A stretch of 64,000 nt of DNA from Tubulanus polymorphus (GCF_964204645.1 NC_134030.1:17427110-17491109), one strand, 5' to 3'; positions 36,501 to 50,836 are shown, counted from the stretch's first letter. A program made the numbers and translations. The notes: generated by a model not told the origin, from the sequence alone.

Positions 36501-39500
36501 AGCAGTCAGTTTATTTGAGATATGTATAGAAACAACTCCTACTATAGATAAAGCGCTTTATAGTGTATAAGTATTAATTATAAAAAGCCATACTCAGTTT
36601 ATTTGAGATGAGTATAGAAACAACTCCTACTATAGATTAAGTCTTTTTATGGTGTATAAGTATTCATTATCAAAAACCAAAATCAGTCTATTTGAGATGA
36701 GTATAGAAATGACTCCTACTATAGATTAAGCTTTTTTATAGTGTATAAATATTAGTTATCAAAACCAGCAGTCAGTTTATTTGAGATATGTATAGAAACA
36801 ACTCCTACTATAGATAAAGCCTTTTATAGTGTATAAGTATTAATTATAAAAAGCCATAGTCAGTTTATTTGAGATGAGTATAGAAACAACTCCTACTATA
36901 GATTAAGTCTTTTAGTGTATAAGTATTAATTATCAAAAACCAAAATCAGTCTATTTGAGATGAGTATAGAAATGACTCCTACTATAGATTAAGCATTTTT
37001 ATAGTGAATAAATATTAGTTATCAAAAACCAACAGCCATTTTATTTAAGATGAGTATAGAAACAACTCCTACTATAGATTAAGTCTTTTTATGGTGTATA
37101 AGTATTAATTATCAAAAACCAAAATAAGTCTATTCTAGATGAGTATAGAAACGACTCCTACTTTAGATTAAGCTTTTTTTTAGTGTATAAATATTAGTTA
37201 TCATAACCAGTAGTCAGTTTATTTGAGATATGTATAGAAACAACTCATACTCTAGATAAAGCCTTTTTATAGTGTATAAGTATTAATTATAAAAAGCCAT
37301 AGTCAGTTTATTTGAGATGAGTATAGAAACAACTACTCCTATAGATTAAGCCTCTTTATTGTGTCTATTAGTCATCAAAAACTAAAGTCAGTTTATTTGA
37401 GATTAGTATAGAAACGACTCCTACTATAGAGTAAGCTTTTTATTGTGTCTATTAGTCATCAAAAACTAAAGTCAGTTTATTTGAGATTAGTATAGAAACG
37501 ACTCCTACTATAGAGTAAGCTTTTTATTGTGTCTATTAGTCATCAAAAACTAAAGTCAGTTTATTTGAGATGAGTATAGAAACAACTACAACTATAGATT
37601 AAGCCTCATTATTGTGTCAATTAGTCATCAAAAACCAAAAATCAGTCTATTTTAGATGAGTATAGAAACGACTCTTACTATAGATTAAGTCTTTTTATGG
37701 TGCATAAATGTTAGTTATCAAAACCAGCAGTCAGTTTATTTGAGATATGTATAGAAACAACTCCTACTATAGATAAAGCCTTTTATAGTGTATAAGTATT
37801 AATTATAAAAAGCCATACTCAGTTTATTTAAGATGAGTATAGAAACAACTCTTACTATAGAGTAAGCTTTTTCATTGTGTCTATTAGTCATCAAAAACTA
37901 AAGTCAGTTTATTTGAGATGAGTATAGAAACGACTCCTACTATAGATTAAGCTTTTTTATAGTGTATAAATATTAGTTATCAAAACCAGCAGTCAGTTTA
38001 TTTGAGATATGTATAGAAACAACTCCTACTATAGATAAAGCGCTTTATAGTGTATAAGTATTAATTATAAAAAGCCATACTCAGTTTATTTGAGATGAGT
38101 ATAGAAACAACTCCTACTATAGATTGAGTCTTTTTATGGTGTATAAGTATTCATTATCAAAAACCAAAATCAGTCTATTTGAGATGAGTATAGAAACAAC
38201 TCCTACTATAGATTAAGTCTTTTTATGGTGTATAAGTATTCATTATCAAAAACCAAAATCAGTCTATTTGAGATGAGTATAGAAACAACTCCTACTATAG
38301 ATTAAGTCTTTTTATGGTGTATAAGTATTCATTATCAAAAACCAAAATCAGTCTATTTGAGATGAGTATAGAAACAACTCCTACTATAGATTAAGCTTTT
38401 TTATAGTGTATAAATATTAGTTATCAAAACCAGCAGTCAGTTTATTTGAGATATGTATAGAAACAACTCCTACTATAGATAAAGCCTTTTATAGTGTATA
38501 AGTATTAATTATAAAAAGCCATAGTCAGTTTATTTGAGATGAGTATAGAAACAACTCCTACTATAGATTAAGTCTTTTAGTGTATAAGTATTAATTATCA
38601 AAAACCAAAATCAGTCTATTTGAGATGAGTATAGAAATGACTCCTACTATAGATTAAGCATCTTTATAGTGAATAAATATTAGTTATCAAAAACCAACAG
38701 CCAGTTTATTTAAGATGAGTATAGAAACAACTCCTACTATAGATTAAGTCTTTTTATGGTGTATAAGTATTAATTATCAAAAACCAAAATAAGTCTATTC
38801 TAGATGAGTATAGAAACGACTCCTACTTTAGATTAAGCTTTTTTTTAAGGGTATAAATATTAGTTATCATAACCACTAGTCAGTTTATTTGAGATATGTA
38901 TAGAAACAACTCCTACTATAGATAAAGCCTTTTTATAGTGTATAAGTATTAATCATAAAAAGCCATAGTCAGTTTATTTGAGATGAGTATAGAAACAACT
39001 CCGACTATAGATTAAGTCTTTTAGTGTATAAGTATTAATTATCAAAAACCAAAATCAGTCTATTTGAGATATGTATAGAAATGACTCCTACTATAGATTA
39101 AGCATTTTTATAGTGAATAAATGTTAGTTATCAAAACCAGCAGTCAGTTTATTTGAGATATGCATAGAAACAACTCCTACTATAGATTAAGCCTTTTTAT
39201 AGTGTATAACTATTCGTCATCAAAAACCAATTCAATGTATTTTACATGAGTATAGGAATGACTCTTTCTATAGATTAAGCTTTTTTATAGTGTATAAACA
39301 TAAATTTTTTCGAAAACCAACAGTCAGTTTATTTGAGATGTAAGCTTTTTCATTGTGTCTATTAGTCATCATAAACTAGTCAGTTTATTTGTGATGAGTA
39401 TAGTTATACTCCTTCTATAGATTAAGCTTGATTATAGTGTTGAATATTAATTATCAACTACCAACGGTCAGTATATTTAAGATGAGTATAGAAACAACTC

Positions 39501-42500
39501 CTACTATGGATTAAGTATTTTTATGGTGTATAAGTATTAATTATCAAAAACCAAAATCAGTCTATTTGAGATGAGTATAGAAACAACTCCTAATATAGAT
39601 TAAGTCTATTAATAGTGTATAAGTATTAATTATCAAAAACCAAAATCAGTCTATTTGAGATGAGAATAGAAATGACTCCTACTATAGATTAAGCTTTTAT
39701 ATAATGTATAAATATTAGTTATCAAAACCAGCAGTCAGTTTATTTGAGATATGTATAGAAACAACTTCTACTATAGATAAAGCCTTTTTATAGTGTATAA
39801 GTATTAATTATAAAAAGCCATAGTCAGTCAATTTGAGATGAGTATAGAAACGACTCCTGCTATAGATTAAGCTTTTTTACAGTGTATAAATATTAGTTAT
39901 CAAAACCAGCAGTCAGTTAATTTGAGATATGTATAGAAACAACTCCTACTATAGATAAAGCCTTTTTAATAGTGTATAAGTATTAATTATAAAAAGCCAT
40001 AGTCAGTATATTTAAGATGAGTATAGAAACAACTCCTACTATGGATTAAGTATTTTTATGGTGTATAAGTATTAATTATCAAAAACCAAAATCAGTCTAT
40101 TTGAGATGAGAATAGAAATGACTCCTACTATAGATTAAGCTTTTTTATAGTGTATAAATATTAGTTATCAAAACCAGCAGTCAGTTTATTTGAGATATGC
40201 ATAGAAACAACTTCTACTATAGATTAAGCCTTTTTATAGTGTATAACAGTTTGTCATCAAAAACCAAATCCGTGTATTTTACATGAGTATAGGAATGACT
40301 CTTTCTATAGATTAAGCTTTTTTTATAGTGTATAAATATTAATTTTTCGAAAACAGTCAGTTTATTTGAGATGTAAGCTTTTTCATTGTGTCTATTAGTC
40401 ATCAAAAACTAAAGTCAGTTTATTTGTGATGAGTATAGAAACAATTTCTTCTATAGATTAAGCCTTTTTATGGTGTATAAGTATTGATTATCAAAAACCT
40501 AAATCAGTCAATTTGAGATGAGTATAGGAACGACTCTTACAATAGATTAAGCTTTTTTAAAGTGTATAAATATTAGTTATCAAAACCAGTAGTCAGTTTA
40601 TTTGAGATATGTATAGAAACAACTCATACTATAGATAAAGCCTTTTTATAGTGTATAAGTATTAATTATAAAAAGCCATAGTCAGTTTATTTGAGATGAG
40701 TATAGAAACAACTACTCCTATAGATTAAGCCTCTTTATTGTGTCTATTAGTCATCAAAAACTAAAGTCAGTTTATTTGAGATTAGTATAGAAACGACTCC
40801 TACTATAGAGTAAGCTTTTTATTGTGTCTATTAGTCATCAAAAACTAAAGTCAGTTTATTTGAGATGAGTATAGAAACAACTACAACTATAGATTAAGCC
40901 TCATTATTGTGTCAATTAGTCATCAAAAACCAAAAATCAGTCTATTTTAGATGAGTATAGAAACGACTCTTACTATAGATTAAGTCTTTTTATGGTGCAT
41001 AAATGTTAGTTATCAAAACCAGCAGTCAGTTTATTTGAGATATGTATAGAAACAACTCCTACTATAGATAAAGCCTTTTATAGTGTATAAGTATTAATTA
41101 TAAAAAGCCATACTCAGTTTATTTAAGATGAGTATAGAAACAACTCTTACTATAGAGTAAGCTTTTTCATTGTGTCTATTAGTCATCAAAAACTAAAGTC
41201 AGTTTATTTGAGATGAGTATAGAAACGACTCCTACTATAGATTAAGCTTTTTTATAGTGTATAAATATTAGTTATCAAAACCAGCAGTCAGTTTATTTGA
41301 GATATGTATAGAAACAACTCCTACTATAGATAAAGCGCTTTATAGTGTATAAGTATTAATTATAAAAAGCCATACTCAGTTTATTTGAGATGAGTATAGA
41401 AACAACTCCTACTATAGATTAAGTCTTTTTATGGTGTATAAATATTCATTATCAAAAACCAAAATCAGTCTATTTGAGATGAGTATAGAAACAACTCCTA
41501 CTATAGATTAAGTCTTTTAATGTGTATAAGTATTAATTATCAAAAACCAAAATCAGTCTATTTTAGATGAGAATAGAAATGACTCCTACTATAGATTAAG
41601 CCTTTTTATAGTGTATGAATATTAGTTATCAAAACCAGCAGTCAGTTTATTTCAGATATGTTTAGAAACAACTTCTACTATAGATTAAGCCTTTTTATAG
41701 TGTATAACTGTTTGTCATCAAAAACCAAATCCGTGTATTTTACATGAGTATAGGAATGACTCTTTCTATAGATTAAGCATTTTTGATAGTGTATAAATAT
41801 TGATTTTTCGAAAACCAACAGTTAGTTTATTTGAGATGTAAGCTTTTTCATTGTGTCTATTAGTCATCAAAAACTAAAGTCAGTTTATTTGTGATGAGTA
41901 TAGAAACAACTTCTTCTATAGATTAAGCCTTTTTATGGTGTATAAGTATTAATTATCAAAAACCTAAATCAGTCAATTTGAGAGGAGTATAGAAACGACT
42001 CTTACTATAGATTAAGCTTTTTTTAAGTGTATAAATATTAGTTATCAAAACCAGTAGTCAGTTTATTTGAGATATGTATAGAAATAGTGTATAAGTATTA
42101 ATTATCAAAAACCAAAATCAGTCTATTTGAGATGAGTATAGAAACGACTCCTACTATAGATTAAGCTTTTTTATAGTGTATAAATATTAATTATCAAAAA
42201 CCAAAATCAGTCTATTTGAGATGAGTATAGAAACGACTCCTACTATAGATTAAGCTTTTTTATAGTGTATAAATATTAGTTATCAAAACCAGCAGTCAGT
42301 TTATTTGAGATATGTATAGAAACAACTCCTACTATAGATAAAGCGCTTTATAGTGTATAAGTATTAATTATAAAAAGCCATACTCAGTTTATTTGAGATG
42401 AGTATAGAAACAACTCCTACTATAGATTAAGTCTTTTTATGGTGTATAAGTATTCATTATCAAAAACCAAAATCAGTCTATTTGAGATGAGTATAGAAAC

Positions 42501-45500
42501 AACTCCTATTATAGATTAAGTCTTTTTATGGTGTATAAGTATTCATTATCAAAAACCAAAATCAGTCTATTTGAGATGAGTATAGAAACAACTCCTACTA
42601 TAGATTAAGCTTTTTTATAGTGTATAAATATTAGTTATCAAAACCAGTAGTCAGTTTATTTGAGATATGTATAGAAACAACTCCTACTATAGATTAAGCC
42701 TTTTTATAGTGTATAAGTATTAATTATCCAAAACCAAAATCAGTCTATTTGAGATGAGAATAGAAATGACTCCCACTATAGATTAAGCTTTTTTATAGTG
42801 TATAGATATTAGTTATCAAAACCAGCAGTCAGTTTATTTGAGATATGTATAGAAACAACTTCTACTATAGATTAAGCCTTTTTATAGTGTATAACTGTTT
42901 GTCATCAAAAACCAAATCCGTGTATTTTACATGAGTATAGGAATGACTCTTTCTATAGATTAAGCTTTTTTATAGTGTATAAATATTAATTTTCGAAAAC
43001 CAACGGTCAGTTTATTTGAGATGTAAGCTTTTTCATTGTGTCTATTAGTCATCATAAACTAAAGTCAGTTTATTTGTGATGAGTATAGAAACAACTTCTT
43101 CTATAGATTAAGCTTGATTATAGTGATGAATATTAATTATCAAAAACCAACAGTCAGTTTATTTAAGATGAGTATAGAAACAACTCCTACTATAGATTAA
43201 TTCTTTTTATGGTGTATAAGTATTAATTATCAAAAACCTAAAGCAGTCAATTTGAGATGAGTATAGAAACGACTCTTACTATAGATTAAGCTTTTTTAAA
43301 GTGTATAAATATTAGTTATCAAAACCAGTAGTCAGTTTATTTGAGATATGTATAGAAACAACTCCTACTATAGATTAAGCCTTTTTATAGTGTATAAGTA
43401 TTAATTATAAAAAGCCATAGTCAGTTTATTTGAGATGAGTATAGAAACAACTCCTACTATAGATTAAGTCTTTTAATGTGTATAAGTATTAATTATCAAA
43501 AACCAAAATCAGTCTATTTTAGATGAGAATAGAAATGACTCCTACTATAGATTAAGCCTTTTTATAGTGTATGAATATTAGTTATCAAAACCAGCAGTCA
43601 GTTTATTTCAGATATGTTTAGAAACAACTTCTACTATAGATTAAGCCTTTTTATAGTGTATAACTGTTTGTCATCAAAAACCAAATCCGTGTATTTTACA
43701 TGAGTATAGGAATGACTCTTTCTATAGATTAAGCATTTTTGATAGTGTATAAATATTGATTTTTCGAAAACCAACAGTTAGTTTATTTGAGATGTAAGCT
43801 TTTTCATTGTGTCTATTAGTCATCAAAAACTAAAGTCAGTTTATTTGTGATGAGTATAGAAACAACTTCTTCTATAGATTAAGCCTTTTTATGGTGTATA
43901 AGTATTAATTATCAAAAACCTAAATCAGTCAATTTGAGAGGAGTATAGAAACGACTCTTACTATAGATTAAGCTTTTTTTAAGTGTATAAATATTAGTTA
44001 TCAAAACCAGTAGTCAGTTTATTTGAGATATGTATAGAAATAGTGTATAAGTATTAATTATCAAAAACCAAAATCAGTCTATTTGAGATGAGTATAGAAA
44101 CGACTCCTACTATAGATTAAGCTTTTTTATAGTGTATAAATATTAGTTATCAAAACCAGCAGTCAGTTTATTTGAGATATGTATAGAAACAACTTCTACT
44201 ATAGATTAAGCCTTTTTATAGTGTATAACTGTTTGTCATCAAAAACCAAATCCGTGTATTTTACATGAGTATAGAAACGACTCTTACTATAGATTAAGCT
44301 TTTTTTAAGTGTATAAATATTAGTTATCAAAACCAGTAGTCAGTTTATTTGAGATATGTATAGAAATAGTGTATAAGTATTAATTATCAAAAACCAAAAT
44401 CAGTCTATTTGAGATGAGTATAGAAACGACTCCTACTATAGATTAAGCTTTTTTATAGTGTATAAATATTAGTTATCAAAACCAGCAGTCAGTTTATTTG
44501 AGATATGTATAGAAACAACTTCTACTATAGATTAAGCCTTTTTATAGTGTATAACTGTTTGTCATCAAAAACCAATCCGTGTATTTTACATGAGTATAGA
44601 AACGACTCTTACTATAGATTAAGCTTTTTTTAAGTGTATAAATATTAGTTATCAAAACCAGTAGTCAGTTTATTTGAGATATGTATAGAAATAGTGTATA
44701 AGTATTAATTATCAAAAACCAAAATCAGTCTATTTGAGATGAGTATAGAAACGACTCCTACTATAGATTAAGCTTTTTTATAGTGTATAAATATTAGTTA
44801 TCAAAACCAGCAGTCAGTTTATTTGAGATATGTATAGAAACAACTTCTACTATAGATTAAGCCTTTTTATAGTGTATAACTGTTTGTCATCAAAAACCAA
44901 ATCCGTGTATTTTACATGAGTATAGAAACGACTCTTACTATAGATTAAGCTTTTTTAAAGTGTATAAATATTAGTTATCAAAACCAGTAGTCAGTTTATT
45001 TGAGATATGTTTAGAAACAACTCCTACTATAGATTAAGCCTTTTTATAGTGTATAAGTATTAATTATAAAAGCAATAGTCAGTATATTTGAGATGAGTAT
45101 AGAAACAACTCCTACTATAGATTAAGTCTTTTAATAGTGTATAAGTATTAATTATCAAAAACCAAAATCAGTCTATTTGAGATGAGAATAGAAATGACTC
45201 CTACTATAGATTAAGCATTTTTATAGTGAATAAATATTAGTTATCAAAACCAGCAGTCAGTTTATTTGAGATATGTATAGAAACAACTTCTTCAATAGAT
45301 TAAGCCTTTTTATAGTTTATAACTATTTGTCATCAATAACCAAATCAGTGTATTTGACATGAGTAAAGGAACGCTTCTTTCTATAGATTAAGCTTTTTTA
45401 TAGCATATAAATATTAATTATCGAAAACCAACAGTCAGTTTATTTGAGATGATAATAGAAACAACTACTCCTATAGATTAAGCCTCTTTATTGTGTCTAT

Positions 45501-48500
45501 CAAAAAACCATAAGTCAGTTTATTTGAGATAAGTATAGAAACGACTGCTTCCATAGATTAAGTCTTTTGTATAGTTAATGAACACTAATTATCAAAAACC
45601 AAAGACAGTTTATTTCAGATGAGTATAGAAACAACTACTACTATAGATTAAGCCTCTTTATTGTGTCTATTAGTCATCAAAAACTAAAGTCAGTTTATTT
45701 CAGATGAGTATAGAAACAACTCCAACTATAGATTAAGCCTTATTATAGTGTATAACTATTTGTCATAAAAAACCAAATCAGCGTATTCGACATGAGTATA
45801 GAAACAACTCCTACTATAGATTAAGCTTTTTATAGTGTATAACTTTAGGCCTAAGTCATCAAAAATGAAAATCAGTCTATGTGAGATGAGTATAGAAACG
45901 ACTCCTATTATAGATTGAGCTTTTTTATAGTGTATAAATATCAGTTATCAAAAACCAACGGTCAGTTTATTTGAGATGAGTATAGAAATGACTCCTACTA
46001 TACATTAAGCCATTTTTATAGTGTATAAACGTTATTTATCAATAACCAGTCAGTTTATTTGAGATGATTATAGAAGTGACTACTTCTATAAGTCTTTTTA
46101 AAAGTGTATAAATATAAGTTATCAAAAACAAAAATCAGTTTATTTGAGATGAGTATAGAAATGACTACTACTATCGATTAAGCCTTTTTATTGTGTATAA
46201 ATATCAATCATCAAAAACAAAAGTCAGTTTATTTGAGTTGAGTATAGAAACGACTCCTACTATGGATTAAGTCTTTTTTATAGTGTATAAATATTAATTA
46301 TCTAAAGCCAAAGTCAATTTAGGCCTATATAAGATAAGTATAAGAATGTGTCCTACCATGGAATGGATTCAATTATAGTGTATAAGTTATAATCTTTAAA
46401 GAAACAGTCTATTTGAGATTAGTATAAGAATGTGTCCAATCATAGAATTAATTAATTTCAGTATTGTGTATAAATATTTATCTTTAGAACCAAAGTCAGT
46501 CTATTTGAGATAAATGTAAAAACGACTCCTATCGATTAAGTCTTTTTCATGCTGTATAAGTATCAATCATCAAAAACCGAAGTCAATCTAGACCTATTTG
46601 AGATATGTATGAGAATGTGTCCTAGCATAGAATGAATTCAATTATTGATTGAATCTCAGTAAAGTGTGTGAATATTGATTACCAAAAACCTCAGTTCAAT
46701 TGAGATGATTATATAAAAAAATGACCCTTAGAATAATATGATCCAGAGAATAGTGTTAAACATAAATCTTCGAGAACCAGTCATCTAAAAGGAGATGATT
46801 GCAGAAAAACAACCTCCTTCTAGAATAATTCACAATAAAGCGTGCCATGGTATCTTCAAATACCTAAGTCAGTTTGTTTGTGATAAGTGTTAAAACGACT
46901 CCTAAGTCTTTTTCATACAGTATGAAAAATACTATACAGTATTACTGTATAAATATTAATCCAAAAAACCAGTCTATTTGAGATAAACTGTAGCTGTAGT
47001 GTATAAATATTGATCATCAAAAACCAAAGTCAATCTAGACCTATTTGAGATAGTATAAGAAGATAAGTTGTATAAGAATGTGTCCTTCCATAGAATGAAT
47101 TCAATTATAGTGTATAAGTTACAATCTTTAAAGAAAACAGTCTATTTGAGATGAATATAAAAACTACTCCTCCTGTAGATTGAATCTCAGTAAAGTGTGC
47201 GAATATTAATCACCAAAAACCAAAGTCAGTCTATTTGAGATAAGTATAAGGATGTGTTCTACCATAGAATTAATTTCAGAATAGTGTATAAATATTTATC
47301 TTCAAAATCAAAGTCAGTCTATTTCAGATGAGTATAAAAATGGCTCCTACGATAGATTGAATCTCAGTCAAGTGTGCAAATATTAATTACCATAACCGGA
47401 GTCACTTTATTTGAGAAGAATATGCAACGACACATTGTGTAGAATGACTCGCAGAATAGTCATTCTCAATATATGTTATTTTCAAAAACCACAGTCAGTT
47501 TAATCGAGATGATTATATAAAAATGACCCTTAGAATAATATGATTCAGAGAATAGTGTTAAACATAAATCTTCGAGAACCAGTCATCTCAAAGGAGATGA
47601 TTGTAGAAAAACAACCTCCGTCTAGAATAATTCACAATAAAGCGTGTCATGGTATCTTCAAATACCTAAGTCAGTCTGTTTGTGATGAGTACATAAAGGT
47701 GACACCTTTTATAGAATAAATGTAAATATAGTTTTTCTGTATAAATAGGTATCTTCAAGCAGCAAATTCAGTCCATTTTATATTTAGGATATTGATGCCC
47801 CAGTCTATGCATTTTGTTATTTTCTTTGTTATCTTTGTAAATTCTTATCATTTAGGCCTGTGCCTAATCAGTAATTTGGTTATTTTCAGAGTGAACAACA
47901 AGGAGGAGATCGAAACGAATAGTTTGCGCAAAGGATTTGTCTTTATTTTCAAGATGTAAATTTGAAGTAAAAGGTGTCAGTAAAAAAATTGGTAAGTCAT
48001 TACAGTATCCTTATTGAGCCCTCGGTTTTTTTGACCAATTGGATATCGACCATTTTAGTACTACTTCCCATTTTTGACCAGAAGATTGTCACCGATTCAC
48101 CAGCTATCATGAGCCTGGGCTAAGCAGGTGATTTTAAGTCATAAAACGGTCATATTCCCTGGCTTTTGTTTCTACACATAAACCCTTCCGTATAATGATT
48201 CACAATATTTCTATATAAATTATGTATCTTAATGTAGAACGACTGGCAGTAAAGTATTCCTATAGAAATATTACTCTTCAAAAACCAAAGTTGGTATGAG
48301 TATACATTGTATATAAAAATGACCCCTACTATAAAATAATTCCAAGTGTAGTATTTCTACATGAATATTACTATTTAGAACCAAGTCAGTCCTTTTGCGA
48401 TGATTATTAATCAACTGACCCCTACTTCACAGTATAGTGTGTCATGTTTTACTCTCCAAAAACCAAATTCAGACCATTTGAGATGAGTATATAAAATGAC

Positions 48501-50836
48501 CTTTTTCATAGTGTATAAATATTAACTATAAAATACCAAACTCAGTCTAGTTGAGATATGTATAGAAACGACTCCTACTATAGATTTAGTCTTTTGATAG
48601 TGTATAAATATGGATCATCAAAAACCAAAGTCAATCTAGGCCTTTTTTATATAAGTATAAGAATGTGTCCTACCATGGAATGGATTCAATTATAGTGTAT
48701 TAGTTATAATCTTAAAAAAAAAAACAGTCTATTTGAGATTAGTATAAGAATGTGTCCAACCATAGAATTAATTAATTTCAGTATAGCGTATAAATATTTA
48801 TCTTTAAAACCAAAGTCAGTCTATTTGAAATAAGTGTAAAAACGACTCCTACTATAGATTAAGTCTTTTTTCCTTCTGTATAAATATTAATCATAAAAAA
48901 CCAGTCTATTTGAGTTAAACTGTAGCTGTAGTGTATAAATATTGATAATCAAAAACCAAAGTCAATCTAGACCTATTTGAGATAAGTATAAGAAGATAAG
49001 TTGTATAAGAATGTGTCCTTCCATAGAATGAATTCAATTATAGTGTATAAGTTACAATCTTCAAAGAAAACAGTCTATTTGAGATGAATATAAAAACTAC
49101 TCCTCCTGTAGATTGAATCTCAGTAAAGTGTGCGAATATTAATCACCAAAAACCAAAGTCAGTCTATTTGAGATAAGTATAAGGATGTGTTCTACCATAG
49201 AATTAATTTCAGAATAGTGTATAAATATTTATCTTCAAAATCAAAGTCAGTCTATTTCAGATGAGTATAAAAATGGCTCCTACGATAGATTGAATCTCAG
49301 TAAAGGTGTGCAAATATTAATTACCATAACCGGAGTCACTTTATTTGAGAAGAATATGCAACGACACATTGTGTGGAATGACTCGCAGAATAGTCATTCT
49401 CAATATATGTTATTTCCAAAAACCACAGTCAGTTTAATCGAGATGATTATATAAAAATGACCCTTAGAATAATATGATCCAGAGAATAGTGTTAAACATA
49501 AATCTTCGAGAACCAGTCATCTCAAAGGAGATGATTGCAGAAAAACAACCTCCGTCTAGAATAATTCACAATAAAGCGTGCCATGGTATCTTAAAATACC
49601 TAAGTCAGTCTGTTTGTGATGAGCACATAAAGGTGACACCTTGTATAGAATAAATGTAAATATAGTATTTCTATATAAATAGGGATCTTCAAGCAGCAAA
49701 TTCAGTCCATTTTATATTTAGGATATTGATGCCCCAGTCTATGCAATTTTGTTATTTTCTTTGTAAATTCTTATCATTTAGGCCTGTGCCTAATCTGGAA
49801 TTTGGTTATTTTTAAAGTGAACATCAAGGAGGAGATCGAAACGAATAGTTTGGACTAAGGATTTGCCTTAATTTTCGAGATGTAAATTTGAAGTAAAAAG
49901 TGTCAGTAAAGAAATTGGTAAGTCATTACAGTATCCTTATTGAGCCCTCATTTTATTTACCAATTGGATATCGACCATTTTAGTACTACTTCCCATTTTT
50001 GACCAGAAGATTGTCACCGATTCACCAGCTATCATGAGCCTGGGCTAAGCAGGTGATTTTAAGTCACAAAATGGTAATATTCACTGGCTTTTGTTTCTAC
50101 ACATAAACCCTTCCGTATAATGATTCACAATATTTCTATATAAATATGTATCTTAATGTAGAACGACTGGTAGTAAAGTATTCCTATAGAAATATTACTC
50201 TTCAAAAACCAAAGTTGGTATGAGTATACATTGTATATAAAAATGACCCCTACTATAAAATAATTCCAAGTGTAGTATTTCTACATGAATATTACTATTT
50301 AAAACCAAGCCAGTCCTTTTGAGATGATTATTAATCAACTGACCCCTACTTCACGTAGTATATAAAACATATAAAAATGACCCTTACTATAGAACTGATC
50401 CCTACTTCACGGTTTAGTTTTTACGTGTATTACTTTCCATAAACCTAAATTCATTCCATTTGAAATGAGTGTATAAAATGACCCTTACTATAGAATTATT
50501 CTCAATATATACAGTATTCCTATATAAGTTTAATTTCTTAAATTACAACCTCAGTCTATTTGAGTTGTACATTTGGGAGGAGTACATGAAAATGACTGTA
50601 CTATTGAATGATTCACATGGTGATCATCCTGATAATCCCTAAAATCAACATATTGTTGTTCATTCCTTCAATTATTGCCGATATCGAAACATTTGAATAC
50701 GACTCCCAGATGTGTGCTGCTACATCAGAAAATTGTTTTTCTTTGGAAAAGTACAATGCGTATTAAAATTGAATGGGCTTTATTTTGTCATACTCATATT
50801 TGAAATTATCATATTTTTTTTCTAGGGAAGAAGTGA
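27520..50836 (+). CDS. Candidate micro-gene: 35-residue ORF from exon 27519-27616 to exon 50826
   Basis: The exon at 27519-27616 lies between TTTTCAG and GTAAGT. From the ATG at 27520 it encodes 32 residues ending FDVKVVSHEI, plus one base. A possible partner begins at 50826 after a pyrimidine-rich TTTTTTTTCTAG. In matching phase it adds Gly-Lys-Lys and a stop (TGA at 50834), giving 35 residues. The piece could equally be an internal exon of a longer protein. Four diverged copies of the same exon lie in the satellite between the two, and the end motif (F-D/E-V-K-x-V-S-x-E-I-G) is partly kept in them. I do not recognise the protein: there is no signal peptide and no membrane segment, and it is basic. 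A 23-kb satellite intron would be remarkable, so the gene model is tentative. Confidence 0.3.
27705..27901 (+). repeat. Dispersed repeat family, copy C, tail part
   Basis: This matches the last tandem unit and terminus of copy A: ATTTTGTTATCACAATC, GGTCACCAGGGGGTGTTG at 27812, the hairpin CCACTTTCTAAGTGG and the end TGGACCCCTAGTT. The first satellite monomer starts directly after it. Confidence 0.65.
27902..28466. other. One isolated satellite monomer and a ~480-base interruption
   Basis: 27902-27990 is a diverged monomer of the large satellite. 27991-28466 is unrelated AT-rich sequence without a gene, after which the satellite starts in earnest. Confidence 0.5.
33400..33500 (+). pseudogene. 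Exon copy 1 inside the satellite
   Basis: This is homologous to the candidate exon at 27519-27616, with an intact acceptor (TATTTTCAG) and donor (GTAAGTC). The frame equivalent to the parent reaches TAA after about 22 codons, so if spliced in it would truncate the product. About 100 bases of the intron on each side are also homologous. Confidence 0.55.
35331..35432 (+). pseudogene. Exon copy 2 inside the satellite
   Basis: This lies 1931 bases after copy 1 and is nearly identical to it, with intact TATTTTCAG and GTAAGTC. One reading frame still encodes CKFEVKVVSKEIG, matching the parent end FDVKVVSHEIG. An upstream frame change and a stop in the parent frame disable it. Confidence 0.55.
47890..47991 (+). 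pseudogene. Exon copy 3 inside the satellite
   Basis: Close match to copy 1, again with intact acceptor and donor. Its neighbourhood (46.3-49.7 kb) duplicates 32.6-35.7 kb, so it came from duplication of the whole two-exon block. Confidence 0.55.
49816..49918 (+). pseudogene. Exon copy 4 inside the satellite, acceptor lost
   Basis: Same module about 1.93 kb after copy 3. The acceptor CAG|AG has become AAAG, so normal splicing is unlikely; the GTAAGTC donor remains. Confidence 0.5.

Larger units (their letters stand above)
28467..50590 (+). repeat. Large satellite array, ~84-91-bp monomers with higher-order structure
   Basis: The monomer is about 89 bases: GAGATGAGTATAGAAACGAC, TCCTACTATAGATTAAGC, TTTTTATAGTGTATAAATAT, TAGTTATCAAAAACCAA, CAGTCAGTTTATTT. 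Variants include a type with ACCAGCAGTCAG and GAGATATG, a type with AAAGCCATACTCAG, and an 84-base type with GTGTCTATTAGTCATC. Homogeneous arrays fill 28.5-32.5 and 36.0-46.3 kb. More diverged monomers (with GAATGTGTCC) fill 32.6-36.0 and 46.3-50.6 kb, where four modules with exon-like sequence are embedded. No monomer carries a coding frame. Confidence 0.95.

Noticed and set aside
28467-50590. CRISPR-like array of regular repeats
   Set aside because: The units are contiguous tandem monomers without unique spacers, in a eukaryotic context; this is satellite DNA.
28467-50590. Hammerhead ribozyme in every monomer because of GAAACGACTCC
   Set aside because: No CTGANGA lies before the GAAAC at the right distance; the nearest word, TTGAGATGAG, does not fit the core.
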